A stretch of 64,000 nucleotides of DNA from Henricia sp. BOLD:AAB3569 (lineage: Eukaryota > Echinodermata > Asteroidea > Spinulosida > Echinasteridae), in contig JBBELK010000622.1 in assembly GCA_037783545.1 (NCBI GenBank), forward strand, positions 372,001 through 436,000, given 5' to 3'. Position 1 is the first letter of the stretch, and every line of letters starts with the position of its first letter. Shown piece by piece: positions 23,109-34,204 of this stretch. The translations under genes and the position numbers were made by a program. A model generated the notes under the pieces. The model did not search any database, had not been told where the DNA came from, and saw nothing but the letters and a program-made list of their open reading frames with translations.

Positions 23109-23729
23109 CTTTAGACGATTTTGGATATGAACCTTTACGATTTTAAAGATTTATAAGTATTCGTAAGGGCATTCGTAAACATTCATAAAGACATTCGTAA
23201 ACATTCTTAAACGATCGTAATAATTCGTCTTGGTCGCAAAGTCATTACGAGACTCTTGGAATGTTAAAAAATGTCGTGAACGGTCGTCGCAACCGGTCTT
23301 AAGATATCGTAATAAAGTCGTAATGTGTCTTACCAAGGTCATTAATAATCCTAATGCCATCGTGAAGGTTCTTAACCAATCCTTCAGCACTATTTCAATT
23401 CGAACTTTTAAGATCTTTTAAGTTTTCTTTACGATTTGATACGAATTTAATTAAGTCACATGATCGTCATAATTTCCAGAAAACTGCGACAGAGAATCGC
23501 TTCCAGGTCGCCAAAAATCGTAAAGAATCGCAAGCGATCGTAATGGCATCGCATACAATCGTAAAAGATCGAAAAGGTCTCAACAAATCTGGATGCATCG
23601 TATAGCGTCGCAATCTGATCGAAAACATTCGCAAAGTGTCCTATCAACCGAAAAACCGGTTTGCCGAACGTTTAAAAGAAACCTGTTTTTAAAGAATTTA
23701 CAATAGTTTTCAGAGGGTTATTTGTAACG

Positions 23730-23838
23730 AGTAGTGGGTATGAAGCGGGATTCCAAATCAGAGGTTGTGGGTTCAAGCCCCACTATGACCAACGTGCCTG
23801 TGTTTCTGGGCAAGGCACTTAATCCCAGTTGCGACGTT
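23730..23838 (+). mobile_element. SINE fragment cut by the palindrome edge
   Basis: It has the tRNA-like 3' half with B-box GGTTCAAGCCC (near 23,772), followed by TTTCTGGGCAAGGCACTTAA, a tail segment common in animal SINEs. The A-box half is missing exactly where the palindrome ends at 23,729. Confidence 0.5.
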
Positions 23839-24080
23839 TAAGCTACATTTAAGGGGCTGTTACGGGGAATGCCACACTCTAACTGCTGGAGGATTGTTTG
23901 CCTTGGCTAGCTAGGTAACCGCCCAGTCGATAAAGTTTTAATTAATTAAATTAGTCGCCATCTTAGTCGCTTACTTTTTTCCCTGAGGGCACGCCTTGTG
24001 CTTACATTGTTGAACAGTTTAAAGGACGCATGTAATATACTAAGCGCGTTCCCCGAGGACACGCTAAAAACTCTTAGCGT

Positions 24081-24149
24081 GCTCAGGCGGACTCGAACCC
24101 ACGACCTCCCGCATACCAGGCAGACGTCCGAACCACTCGACCAACGAGC
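24081..24149 (-). repeat. tRNA-like sequence or SINE head
   Basis: The minus strand reads GCTCGTTGGTCGAGTGGTTC at the 5' side (A box) and GGTTCGAGTCC (B box) near the 3' side over 69 nt. Only four of seven acceptor pairs form. It is probably a SINE or a tRNA relic rather than a working tRNA. Confidence 0.45.
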
Positions 24150-24339
24150 ATGCCGATGGCGAATGGCTGGTTTGATGGTCCTACAGCGGGTTATTGTAAC
24201 AGACAATTTTCAAAATCATGAGCAAAGCTGTGGTGTCATTTCGGGACAACAGAATAATTAGGTGATCGGGCCAACAGCCCCGATCACCTATTGCTCTCGT
24301 ACGATTTCTTTGTCTTTTTTTTTTTTTTTTTTTTTTCCC

Positions 24340-25225
24340 TTTTCTTTTTCTTCTTTTTCCACTCAAACGTTTCCAGAGGTTTTCTTCCAAACGGTTCAAG
24401 CTATCAACTTAAAACTTGGTAGGAACATCAACCCCAATGTGAAGATGTGCATACAAGTGTGACGTCATTGTGACGTCATTAGGTATCAAATTACAAACCA
24501 AAAATGACCAAAATATGCATGTTTTAAAATGCTTCCGTCTGGAAAACCACGTGACCCATGATCTTCGTATTTGACAGGCTTATATATCAGATCATGGCCT
24601 ACAATTTTCTTCGTGTGGGCATTTTCATCTGACCCTTCCTTCTGGGGTCAATCTGAGGTCAAAGTTCAACGAAAACGAAAATCTCAATTTTTGCACTTAT
24701 TGAGCAACAATGCCCATCAAACCATGCTGAATCTTTAAGAAACTTAGTACAGGCATAGGTCCTATAGCAGACTTTCACCAGCGTGTTTAATATTATGATG
24801 GCATCAAGCGTGACGTCATCGTGACGTCATCAAGTATCAAATTACACCTCCCAAAAAACCAAAATATGCATATTTTAAAATGCTTCCGTCTCGAAAACCA
24901 CGTGACCCAGGATCTTCGTATTTGGCAGGTTTATAGATGACATTCTGTGCTACAACTTTCTTTGTGTGGGCATTTTCATCTGACCCTTCCTTCTGGGGTC
25001 AATTGGAGGTCAAAGTTCAACGAAAACGGAAATCTCAGTTTTTACACTTACCAGTAACAATGCCCATCAAACCAAGCTGAATCGTTAGTAAATTAGATAC
25101 AGACATAGGCCCTACGGCAGACTTTCACCAGCATGTATAGTATCATGACGTCATCAGGTGTCAAATTACAAAAATTCAAAGGTTATTATTTTCAAAATTC
25201 ATATCTCAAGAACCGTAATACTGTT
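24340..25225. repeat. About 360-bp tandem units, array 1
   Basis: Successive units share CAAAATATGCAT, AAATGCTTCCGTCT, GGGCATTTTCATCTGACCC and TTTCACCAGC, with one or two TGACGTCAT sites per unit. The same family forms 49,919-50,770. Confidence 0.75.
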
Positions 25226-26880
25226 CCACAGACGGACTACTTCTGTTATCGTAAACAGAGAGCCCCATATACTCCACACACAGCCCCCGTGGTTACTGCA
25301 CATTCCTATGGGCACACACAACTTCCGGCGAGTTCGTGTCAGTGGTACACACTTCAACGCTAAAACGAATCGGGCTAAATAAGATCGGAACACTTCGGGT
25401 AAAGATTTGCGCGTTCTGATTGGCCGGTTGGCTTAGAAACGTCATCATCGGAAAAGAGTATGCTTCCAGCTAGCCTGGGGTCCATTCGCGTACAAAATCG
25501 ACCGCGGGTTGCAACTTTTGCGATCAAAAACATTTTTTTCTCGTCCATAAAGCGATCCATAATCAACGTGAATCACCAAGCGACAAGGTATGTATACAAA
25601 AGTAGACATTAAACAATCCTACCATACTGACAAAAAGTCCGTAAGGCCTACCATTTGTCGCAAAAATGTACTTTTAGGAGGGCATGTTGAGCAGGAATCC
25701 GAGACTTCGCTCGCGTGCAATGTCCACACCGACGTACGACCGAGTTCCACGCCGTGTGTAGGGCCGGGACGTACGGCGGTGGTGTGCCCACTGCATACGC
25801 GATGATCTCGTAATTCCCGTGAAACAAGCAATGATGCAGCGTTAGAAAACCTGCGTTTTACGTCAATCTGTGCAAAATTGTGTGCCAATTTTGTAACTGA
25901 TATTGAATTTATTAACATTCAAAGACAATACGTGATATCAGATACACCAATTAAAGATATTTAGTTGTTACTTAACAAATGAAGGCAAATAATTTGTTGA
26001 GTAATATTATTCTTTGTCAATTATTTTTGCAGCTTTTCTGTGGTCCTCGTCCTGTGACATACCACCAGTGAGCCTGAAGATGAAAAAGGGTAGTACGAGT
26101 CCCTTGATGATGCAGAATCGTCATCCATAGTTGAGCCTCCTGCCCGTAGTAACATCTGTAATTACTATTATTTGTAAAGATTTAAATATAACCTCTAGGC
26201 TCCACATCCGTTTGTTTTGATCAAAACATAAATTATTTATCTCTGAAGAATAATACGTCATTCTCTTCTCTGTTTTGTATTTAATGTAACTTTGTAAGCA
26301 ATTTGGAAAGTTGTACAGTTTGTGTGTGGATGCGCTTCCTGTCATTCTTTTTTGCTGCCCTCAATCCACACCTCTCCAAAATAGTATTGGCTTGGTAATT
26401 AACACATACAGTGATTGATTATGTCAATTAAATTATTGATGCAAGTCCCAATCTTGACAATAGACAGATTTGATTATATCAGTATCTCTTATCAATCTAT
26501 TTTTCAACATTAATTGGGGAAAAATAAGGTTCCCTTAACAATCAACATTTTTGCATAAATTATGCAAGTTATGGGATTTCAATATAAACTAATTATCTGT
26601 AGTTAAGCAGGTTTGATTATTACAATGTCTTGCATCATTTAATTAAAGTAAATACTTTCAATTATCCAAACCGACTGTAGCTTCGCAATGCAAAACCCGA
26701 TTTGAAAAAAATAAACAGATTTCTTCTAGTCAATAACCACTCTTTCAATTGACACTGATTTTAAATCGATGTGGGCTTTAAAATAAAAGGGTTGAAACTG
26801 CCTAAATTATAATTATAGATACTTGAACAATTCTTTCACAACATGATAAGTCTAAATGAACTGAACAAATCATACGATGT
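25226..26880. other. No gene seen, AT-rich
   Basis: Short frames on both strands lack domains, and no terminal repeats were found. A stretch near 25,680-25,810 is richer in GC and CpG, but no exon is convincing. Confidence 0.3.
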
Positions 26881-27373
26881 CATGACCCCTGTGTGACGCC
26901 TACTTCCGGTCCAAACCGGAAGTTCTTCGAAAATGTGCAAATTTTTAGCATTTTTAATGCAAATAGATTCAAAGTGGTAGTGAATTTGACCATATTTCTA
27001 CGGAACGAAATGTTTCCACACATGTGGACCTTTTGACTATACCATTGGTGACGTCATGACATGGACGGTGGTTACGTAATGTGGTGTCAAATTACGCAAA
27101 TTTGGAGCTGAGATGTTTTAAAATGCTGTATCTTGAAAACTACAACAGATATTGGTATGATTCCTTCGCCACATTTAAGAACTTGATGTTCAACATATTG
27201 TTCAACAATTTGTGCACAAAATTGTGACGTCATGATGTCGTCACAGGTGTCACATTACAAGATTTCAAAGATTATTATTTCAACAATTCATATCTCAAAA
27301 CGGTGCAAGCTATCAACCCCCCAGCTATGGCGGATATGCAGGGAGGAGATATTAGTTACCGGATTAGTGTATA

Positions 27374-27496
27374 CAGCAGCCGATTTCACGAAACTTTACG
27401 CAATTGCGCAAGTCCACCTACGCCATAAGTTATTGCGCAAGTAATGGCGTAAGTGGACTTGCGCAATTGAGTAAAGTTTCGTGAAATCGGCTGCTG
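27374..27496. mobile_element. 123-bp near-perfect hairpin MITE
   Basis: CAGCAGCCGATTTCACGAAA at the left end is matched by TTTCGTGAAATCGGCTGCTG at the right. The arms, about 57 bases each, continue through ACTTGCGCAATTG and TGGCGTA with few mismatches. It lies inside the Helentron-like unit. Confidence 0.75.
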
Positions 27497-27606
27497 AACT
27501 TCCATTTTTGCCATTCCACAGGTGATAACAACGTCTGAAATTCATCACAAAATGTTCATTTACCCCGATCACCTGGCGTTTGTAACAACAAACGTCATAC
27601 CTCTAG

Positions 27607-28299
27607 TTCTACATTGACTTGTGTACAAAAGTTGGTGTCATTTTCAGTGGCTTCTTAATATCATGAACTGTTACAGTTTACTAAGTTTGTTTAGTATGTC
27701 ATTTGTAACAATAATCCTAACAAGTTTTTTTGGGTCAGAAATGGATCAGCAGGCTGTTGTTACTGTTTGAAATGTAATGTATTTTTTTTCAACTGTAGAG
27801 AAAAGGTAATTTCTTTCTGAAATAAAAACAAATTTGAGTTTGCCCCTTTGTCTGCGATAGTGAGCTGTTCGATACGGTCTGTAGCAATGCAAAGTTCCGA
27901 CCTGTCAATCAACCGAACCCGCCGACCAATCACAACAGAGCTAGCAGACATCACCCACATAGGTCAAAGTGCACTGTCTCACAACAATATCACGCGATAT
28001 TCTGCCCCATACGATTTGTACAGTGTTGTATGCGATGATCCGGGTGAATTTTTGGTTTCAAGGCCGGTCGTTTCGTTGTTCAAAGGTACGAAAGTACGTA
28101 TGTCATGATATGACATCCTTGTATTACTGGCCCTTTACTCGGTGTGTTCTAAGATAACTGTTGACCCTGAAACACGAATACCTAATTGAGTTTTCTCCAT
28201 TGAATCTGTGCTTTCCGTTATGGCGTGTGAAACGTTGCAATATTCGATAATGCACAAATATATGTGCGATGTTTGATATATATATGTGCGATGTTTGAT
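27607..28299. other. No gene seen
   Basis: No ORF with domain content. A 20-bp unit ATATGTGCGATGTTTGATAT is tandemly doubled at 28,259-28,300. Confidence 0.3.
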
Positions 28300-29012
28300 A
28301 TACAGGGTGGATACAAAAAAACGAAACCGAGATATTATTGCTAATTGTAACGGAAGTAGGGCACGTATGAATGAACGGGAGATATGATCTGTATAGGGTG
28401 GAATCTCCTCTTTAAAATGACACCCTGATTATGTTTCCGGTTGACTGAGCAGTGACCAGTGTTATGCAAGGGTCTAGTAATGGATTTGTGCCACTTTCTT
28501 TAATGCATGGCATAGCCTGTTTGGACGCCGGACCAACTGTCAAGTAGCCTGCAAGGACGCCCCGGAAACTAACATGTCGATACAAATGTTGGTGGGGAAA
28601 AATTCCGAAAACCGAAAACATTAACGCAAGCCATGCATGCAGCAGGAGAACACAGCAGTCATAGACAAAATGGTTTAGCCGGGACTGGCCCTAACCATGT
28701 TCAACACAATTGTTCGGTGGTACCCTTACAGAATCGTGGCCAGTAAGACATCAACTGCTTTCTGGCGATCTTTAGAGGCATCTTAGGTTTAGCCAATGGA
28801 TACTTGATCGTCCAAACAGGCCATGCCATGGTTCAGGCCATGACTGGACGCCGTTGAAGAAAGTGGCGCAAATCCCAAACTAGACCCTTGCATAACATTG
28901 ATCACTGCTCAGTCAACCGGAAACATAATGACGTGATCAGGGTGTCATGTTCAAGAGGAGATTCCACCCTAACAGATGACATCTCCCGTTCATTCATACG
29001 TGCCCTACTTCC
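28300..29012. mobile_element. Fold-back element with a mariner-like end
   Basis: The left edge TACAGGGTGGATACAAAAAA resembles Tc1/mariner terminal repeats after TA. Inverted arms 28,353-28,525 and about 28,845-29,012 pair through GGAAGTAGGGCACGTATGAA and ATGCAAGGGTCTAGT. The outermost 50 bases of the right end are missing. The loop has no recognisable transposase. Confidence 0.6.
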
Positions 29013-29150
29013 CCTTACGAAAATTTCCTGTGGTAATACCACAGGACATTACCACAGGAATATTCCTGTGGTTTTTTGGGACATTTACCACAGGACATTA
29101 CCACAGGAAGTTCCTGTGGTAAAATTCCCGTGGTGATATTCCTGTGATAA
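29013..29150. repeat. Palindromic cluster of CCTGTGGTAAT units
   Basis: At least eight copies of CCTGTGGT or its complement ACCACAGG lie in both orientations within 130 bases, forming nested hairpins. The motif recurs in the minisatellite at 29,850-30,400. Confidence 0.7.
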
Positions 29151-29333
29151 CAATCAAGTCAATCGAAATCTTACAAATTTGCTGTTTGGTTTGTCCAACT
29201 TAAAGCTGCCAAACCAGACTATATAAAGGTCAGGTCAGCAGTGGTTGGGGGTTGAACCAGTGTGGTTCATTCTGTGGCCACAAGAACCACTGCAAAGAGC
29301 ATTAACTTGCGTCGGAATGTTTAGTGCTCAATG

Positions 29334-29593
29334 TTGTTGTTGTTGTATATTTTATGGCATCTTCGGCAACTAAGGCCCTTTATGCCATCAACTATACGGT
29401 TTTAGCTTTAACTATACTGTATTATCAACTTGAGATGACGAAGAAGGAGTTGCAGTTTTAGAAGTGGGAGGAAAAACCCCAGAGAAATTCCCCAGGGGAA
29501 AACCCACGCGGTCAAGTAGGGACTGCAAACCCAATCCACATACACGCCCCGGTGAAAGGCGAGGAAAGAACCCGTACGCCAACCCGACCGCCC
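29334..29593 (-). mobile_element. tRNA-derived SINE with 12-bp target duplication
   Basis: The reverse complement of the 17,681 SINE. It is flanked by TAGTGCTCAATG at 29,322-29,333 and 29,594-29,605. The B-box region is deleted in this copy, and the tail is (CAA)n on the minus strand. The perfect 12-bp duplication points to a fairly recent insertion. Confidence 0.85.
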
Positions 29594-29849
29594 TAGTGCT
29601 CAATGCTTTTACTGTTTACCAGGTCATTGGCCAAATGCAGCTATCTATCCATGGTTGGTCACGGGTAAAAACAAACATAAAACAAAAAAGAGGCCATTAT
29701 GCTTTAAGTATGACATTATGCAAAATGTATTTGATTAATGAGTACAATTTCAATTCAGAACATAATACATTATTATGTATACATGGAACCCGACAATGTG
29801 AATTACAGTAAAATTGGTACATTGTGTTTCCGATTTGCATATTCATGTC

Positions 29850-30400
29850 CACTTGTTCCTGTGATTCTTTTTGTGGTAATCGGTTCGTGTGGTAAGCGGT
29901 TCCTGTAGTACTCTGGTTCGTGTGGTACTCTGGTTCTTGTGGTACGCGTCCCTGTGGTACTCGTTCGTGTGGTAATCGGTTCCTGTGGTACTCTGGTTCG
30001 TGTGGTAACCGGTTTCTGTGGTACTCTGGTCACTGTGGTACGCGTCCCTGTGGTACTCGTTCGTGTGGTAATCGGTTCCTGTGGTACATGTGTACCTTTT
30101 GTAATGTTCCTGTGGTAATTCTAGTTTCATTATTTTACAAGAAAACGACAGGATGGGTGTTCTGTGTTATTACTTTACCACATAAATCATGTGGCACTCT
30201 GTTGGAATATTTTTCTTGTGGTAAATGCTGTTGTATTTACATGTACCACAAGAACACCACAGGACCATGATATTTGGCATTGACATTACTACACAAACCT
30301 GTGTGGTACTCTTATGATAATTGTTTTTCCTGTGGTATTTCTGTGGTATCAGGATCAGGATATCTGGCATTGGCATTACCACACAAATCTGTGTAGGTGT
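29850..30400. repeat. TGTGGT-rich minisatellite
   Basis: About two dozen copies of TGTGGT arranged in 20-24-base imperfect units such as TTCGTGTGGTAATCGGTTCC and CTGTGGTACTCTGG. The frames across it translate to repetitive Tyr/Thr/His-rich peptides and are not genes. Confidence 0.75.
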
Positions 30401-30496
30401 GTAAAATTGTGCCTAACTTTCCATCTAGCTTTCGAGCATTTCCGGAAGCCGTAAAAAATAACAATATGTACAGCCATAGTGGGGTCGCCTTTAATT

Positions 30497-31556
30497 AGAC
30501 TGGTTCCCGTCCCAATTTATTACGTCTGGATACTACGTAGGGAACGGGAACCAGTCTAGCGTTTAATATGTGTGCGGTGTTCTAGACTGGTTCCCGTCCT
30601 CATATTCCACACAGGAGACGTGATATGTGGGCATTATCTTTCAATATATGTGCGTAAACGGAATTGTGGGTAGCACCCAGCTATTAATTACGTGATGCGT
30701 ATCACGTGCATGATGAGAAACACGTGCGCGATTATAACCGTTTCTCCTTTGTTTATTTAGGCGTGACATAATTGAATAAACCATACCACACCATAGGCTA
30801 CGCGACGGATGAAGGTGATAAATAAAGGTTATGGGGCCCGCAAGGGTGACTCGCCGTTACAGGAGCGTTTTCAGTAAAAAATGGGTTTTGTTTGTCTGTT
30901 TTAACTTAGCAATCATATAATACCTCCCAAAAATAATATCGACGGGGAATTTGTTTTAATGCAATCCCCAGTTTTGATGTGGAAGCAAAAAGGTGAATTA
31001 CTGCACTGTTCTATAGAACCAGATACAATTATTTTGCAAACAATCGGTGATATCCGGCGATATCTTTAAAATATACACAGATTGAGAAAGTGAAATTCCT
31101 TCATGGTAACGAGAAAAATTTGACAGACAATAAGATATCAAAATCTCAACTTCCATGGGAAAAATGGGAGGCTAAAAAATGTGACCTTTTGGCAGACACC
31201 CCCATCCCCCGCCCCAACCCCCCCACCCCCATTTTTCCAATAGGGGTTGAAATGTTGATACCATATAATTTTGCATATTTATAATTCTCATGACCATTCT
31301 GAAATTTTGCGTTCTCAATCTTTATATATTGCCGGAAAAAGACCAATGTTTTGCACAATAATTTATCTGGTTCTTAATTATTCTGGTGATTAATCACGTG
31401 ATACACATCATGTGATTAATAGCTGGGTGCTACCTTGTCTGGTACCTGGACCAACATTTTTTGGACTAGACTGAATTATTCAGTCGTTGTATGTGGAATA
31501 TGTGGAGCGGGAACCAGTCTAGGTGCTACCCACAATTCCGTTTACGCACATACTAG
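30497..31556. repeat. Composite inverted repeats with AGACTGGTTCCCG ends
   Basis: AGACTGGTTCCCGTCCC at 30,497 pairs with GGGAACGGGAACCAGTCT at 30,540-30,557. A second copy begins at 30,583. The block GTGCGTAAACGGAATTGTGG (30,648) pairs with its complement at 31,529-31,548, and the CACGTGAT/ATTAATAGCTGGGTGC block pairs between 30,676-30,710 and 31,394-31,430. Together they look like an old element with arms of about 130 bases and a 0.7-kb interior. Confidence 0.6.
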
Positions 31557-32636
31557 GCTGCTTTCGAGTGCTCGTCCCTGGTGCTCTCAGGTGGTGGAAA
31601 CGTTACGTCACACACATGCTTACACACGCTTTCGGGCGAGCACCATGGAGCACCATGGAGCACCATGGAGCAACTGGTGCCGCGCTTGAAAGCAGCCCTG
31701 TATGTTGCAACCAAAGAAGGAATCCGCCGAAAGCGTGGAATCGCCATTATTCCGAGGTTTCGGTATCGCATTCAAGAATGTGTCACGTACTCCCCTGATG
31801 ACCGGGTGAGGGCGATAGACTGCATATCTAGCATAATATTCTTGAGTAGAATGTAGCAGGGGCGAATCTTCGCACGCGTATACTTTTTGCAGTGTTTTGG
31901 GTAAGAGGTACAACTATAGAATACTGGGCCACTGGACACTCTATCCTCGCCTCAGAGCTGTGAGGCGAGGTCATGCGGCGAGGTCATGCTCACTGAACCA
32001 TGCTGACCGGACGCACGCAAAGTCACGCGAGAAATGTGGAGGGTTTGCCTTTAAAAAAATATCCCTCTGACATTTGGTCTCGCGAGAGTTTCCTTAATTT
32101 ACAGGTACACATTCGACTCACTAATAATACGCACACTCTGCAGTCGCGCAGTCTGCAATACACGCGCGGGACGCAGTGCAGAGAATCGCGCGCATAACAA
32201 GCCGCATCAGATAGCTAGATTGAAGTGTGCAGCTCCGTGTATGTAGGGGACGCATGCATTTTAAATACCAGGGCGCATCACGCAGAGTGCGACATAAAAT
32301 CGGAAGACAGAACATAGGATAATGTCACACTGTTGTTGCCATGGATCCACCAATCAGAACCACGGATTCAAGTTTGCTTGAAGATAAAGCCACTTTATTT
32401 ATGTTGCAAATAAATAAAAGCATTCTACGTACATCAGAAACATATATTATTTATTTATTTCATAAAGAAGATCGTTTGAATAAATAAAACTGTTGACAAC
32501 AATAACTTAATTAGTTGCAGAACTTCTTTACACAATATAATGTGCCTTCAGAGTCTCCAGCAGACACTGTACACAGAAAGTTGTCGAATACGACAACGTT
32601 GTCGAATTCGTACTTTTCCCGGACTGATATCCACTA
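31557..32636. other. No gene seen
   Basis: It contains a triple GAGCACCATG repeat at 31,637-31,675 and mixed-composition DNA. ORFs are short and carry no domain. Confidence 0.3.
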
Positions 32637-32651
32637 ACCCTAACCCTAACC
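32637..32651. repeat. Short interstitial telomere-type repeat
   Basis: ACTAACCCTAACCCTAACCC is the animal telomere motif in about three units. It directly abuts the GC-rich island. Confidence 0.6.
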
Positions 32652-33385
32652 CGTACGGCGAGTAAAAGCAAAAGCCAATTTCGTACGGTGCCCGGCCGGC
32701 TCTCTTACGTTTCCCACGGGCACCTAGACATTTTTCACCAGCCGTACGGGCGCCGTGGTGCTGAGCTGGCTGCTCCCAATTCTCCCGGTGTTCTCATCTG
32801 ACCGTTAGGCCGTAGAAAGCCCGTGGTGGCACCCAAGGGGTCCCGTGCGGGCTCCGACTGCGACAAAAAAATTTCGGGCGCCTTGCGGTGCTCAAGGGTG
32901 CCGCACGGCTATCCTGCAACCCCCTCACGGGCCCCTCAAGGGTCCCGGGCGATATATACAACATCGGGCGCCTGCCGTCCGGGTCCGTTTGATGTAAAAA
33001 TTGCCCGTGCGGCCCCCTCACGGCGGCTATAAATACAGGAAGCGCGGATATCGGAGGACGCAAACAGTGCACCGCACGTCACCCGGCCGGGCGCCGGCTG
33101 GGCGCCGTGAGGACCCCGGCCGGGCCTCAGCCGGGAGCCGTGCGGTGCACCTGTTCACCGGACGGAGCCCGGGAGCTTACCGCACGGCACCCGCGGCCGG
33201 CACCTTTACGGTTTGTTGACGGGCGCCTTGCGATTACACTCCACAAATTTTCACCGGGCACCGCCCGGGCGCCGTAGAATATGTGACCACACACGCTGTA
33301 GAAATGAAAATCGTAAGGGACCCGTACGGTCTCTAAAATCCACGGCAAGCCGCCGGGTGTGGAAAAACGTACGGGGCCCGGTTGA
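32652..33385. other. GC- and CpG-rich island without a gene
   Basis: Composition jumps sharply above the AT-rich surroundings, with dense CpG and recurring words CGTACGG, GGGCGCCGT, CCGCACGG and CGGCCGG. ORFs on both strands are Arg/Pro/Ala-rich composition artefacts. A TATAAATA at 33,029 is present. A CpG-island promoter or a degenerate GC repeat are both possible. Confidence 0.45.
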
Positions 33386-33821
33386 TTTGTGACCTAGGCT
33401 TAACTTGGAGATTGATATTTACCTGCACACAGGTAATAAATGTTTTGTGGCCTGATATGAATTTCAACCCTACCATTTTAGAAAGAATTGGGAAGCTGAT
33501 CATGGCTTCATACCGTGTGTATGACACACATGGTATAGGCTGAACAATGTCTAAGTGTTTCCTCACAAAATCTTTAATTGTGTCACCCTGGAAATTGTTT
33601 TTTTCCCATAAAATTTAGTCTGCACCTTCCAATGCTATATGAGTCATTTTAAAGAAAAACAATCATCAACTTCCTAACTCTTACCGTGTTTTTTTAAGTT
33701 AAGTTGCAACTCATTTTTTTAAATGTTATTATATTTATTTTGTTTTGGTCAAGTAGTGAATCTAGTACTCGTTTTACAGTCAACACTAGAAAACAGGCAT
33801 GGTGTCAGATACATGTACGTG

Positions 33822-33908
33822 CAGGGGCGGATCCATGTTTTTTTTGCAGGAGGGGGTTTTGCCACCAGGGAGGGGTTTTGCCCATCAGATTTTTATGTCT
33901 GCTTGTTA

Positions 33909-33946
<38 letters not shown>

Positions 33947-33960
33947 TGGATCCGCGCCTG
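33822..33960. mobile_element. hAT-like MITE with poly-C core
   Basis: Ends CAGGGGCGGATCCA and TGGATCCGCGCCTG are inverted. ACGTG is duplicated on both sides (33,817-33,821 and 33,961-33,965). The interior includes a C tract of about 34 bases. The twin at 47,829-48,020 has the same ends and a 5-bp duplication. Confidence 0.75.
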
Positions 33961-34204
33961 ACGTGTAATACTGTAAGTTACTATTTTTAATTATTATTTT
34001 TTCTCTCTACTTTGACATGTTTTGTGCAGGCCCCTTCTCTCATGCTGCTATGAAAAACCTACACAGCCTTGAAGCACATCGGCAATTCCGGACTGGATAG
34101 GTTGGGACAGCATTTCACCAACAAACACTGAATGGACATTTTGTCTTTAAATCACTGTCAGGAACCCTATAACCAATCAGATAGATGTCAGTGCAGGTGG
34201 TGCC

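Larger units (their letters stand above)
15584..23729. repeat. 8-kb imperfect inverted repeat (palindrome)
   Basis: The left arm (15,584-18,728) and right arm (19,694-23,729) are reverse complements over their whole length. Outer ends are CGTTACAAATAACCCTCTG and CAGAGGGTTATTTGTAACG. Inner ends are both CTGTTTTTAGAGGTTAA. Anchors in between include the AAAACCGGTTTTT block (15,653 and 23,652), the MITE pair (16,312 and 22,970) and the CGAAACGGCGAGCCTTAAAGGC block (18,590 and 19,815). Arms are diverged. The right arm is longer because of insertions at 21,046-21,442 and 21,940-22,864; the left arm gained a SINE. The arms carry no recognisable gene. It may be a giant fold-back element or a head-to-head duplication. 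Confidence 0.85.
24257..27606 (+). mobile_element. Candidate Helentron-like nonautonomous element
   Basis: The left end has a strong hairpin, AGGTGATCGGG-CCAACAG-CCCCGATCACCT (24,260-24,289). CCCCGATCACCT is repeated at 27,563-27,574 just before a 3' hairpin (GGCGTTTGT/ACAAACGTC, 27,575-27,596) and CTAG (27,603-27,606) followed by T. Matching asymmetric terminal repeats plus a 3' hairpin and CTAG are features of Helentron/HINE elements, which often carry internal tandem repeats as here. No Rep/helicase frame. Interior 25,226-26,880 is non-repetitive and may be captured or inserted DNA. Confidence 0.45.

Noticed and set aside
24257..25225. Regularly spaced repeats resembling a CRISPR array
   Set aside because: Units are about 360 bp, diverged, in a eukaryotic genome with no cas genes.
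29803..30270. Repetitive Tyr/Thr/His/Cys-rich ORFs on both strands
   Set aside because: They are frames through the TGTGGT minisatellite and exist only because the period suits a frame.
32637..32651. Chromosome end
   Set aside because: Only three TAACCC units with ordinary DNA on both sides, so interstitial.
33704..33990. Poly-proline ORFs, likewise at 44,131-44,340, 55,466-55,911 and 59,105-59,641
   Set aside because: They come from C or G homopolymer tracts inside MITEs.
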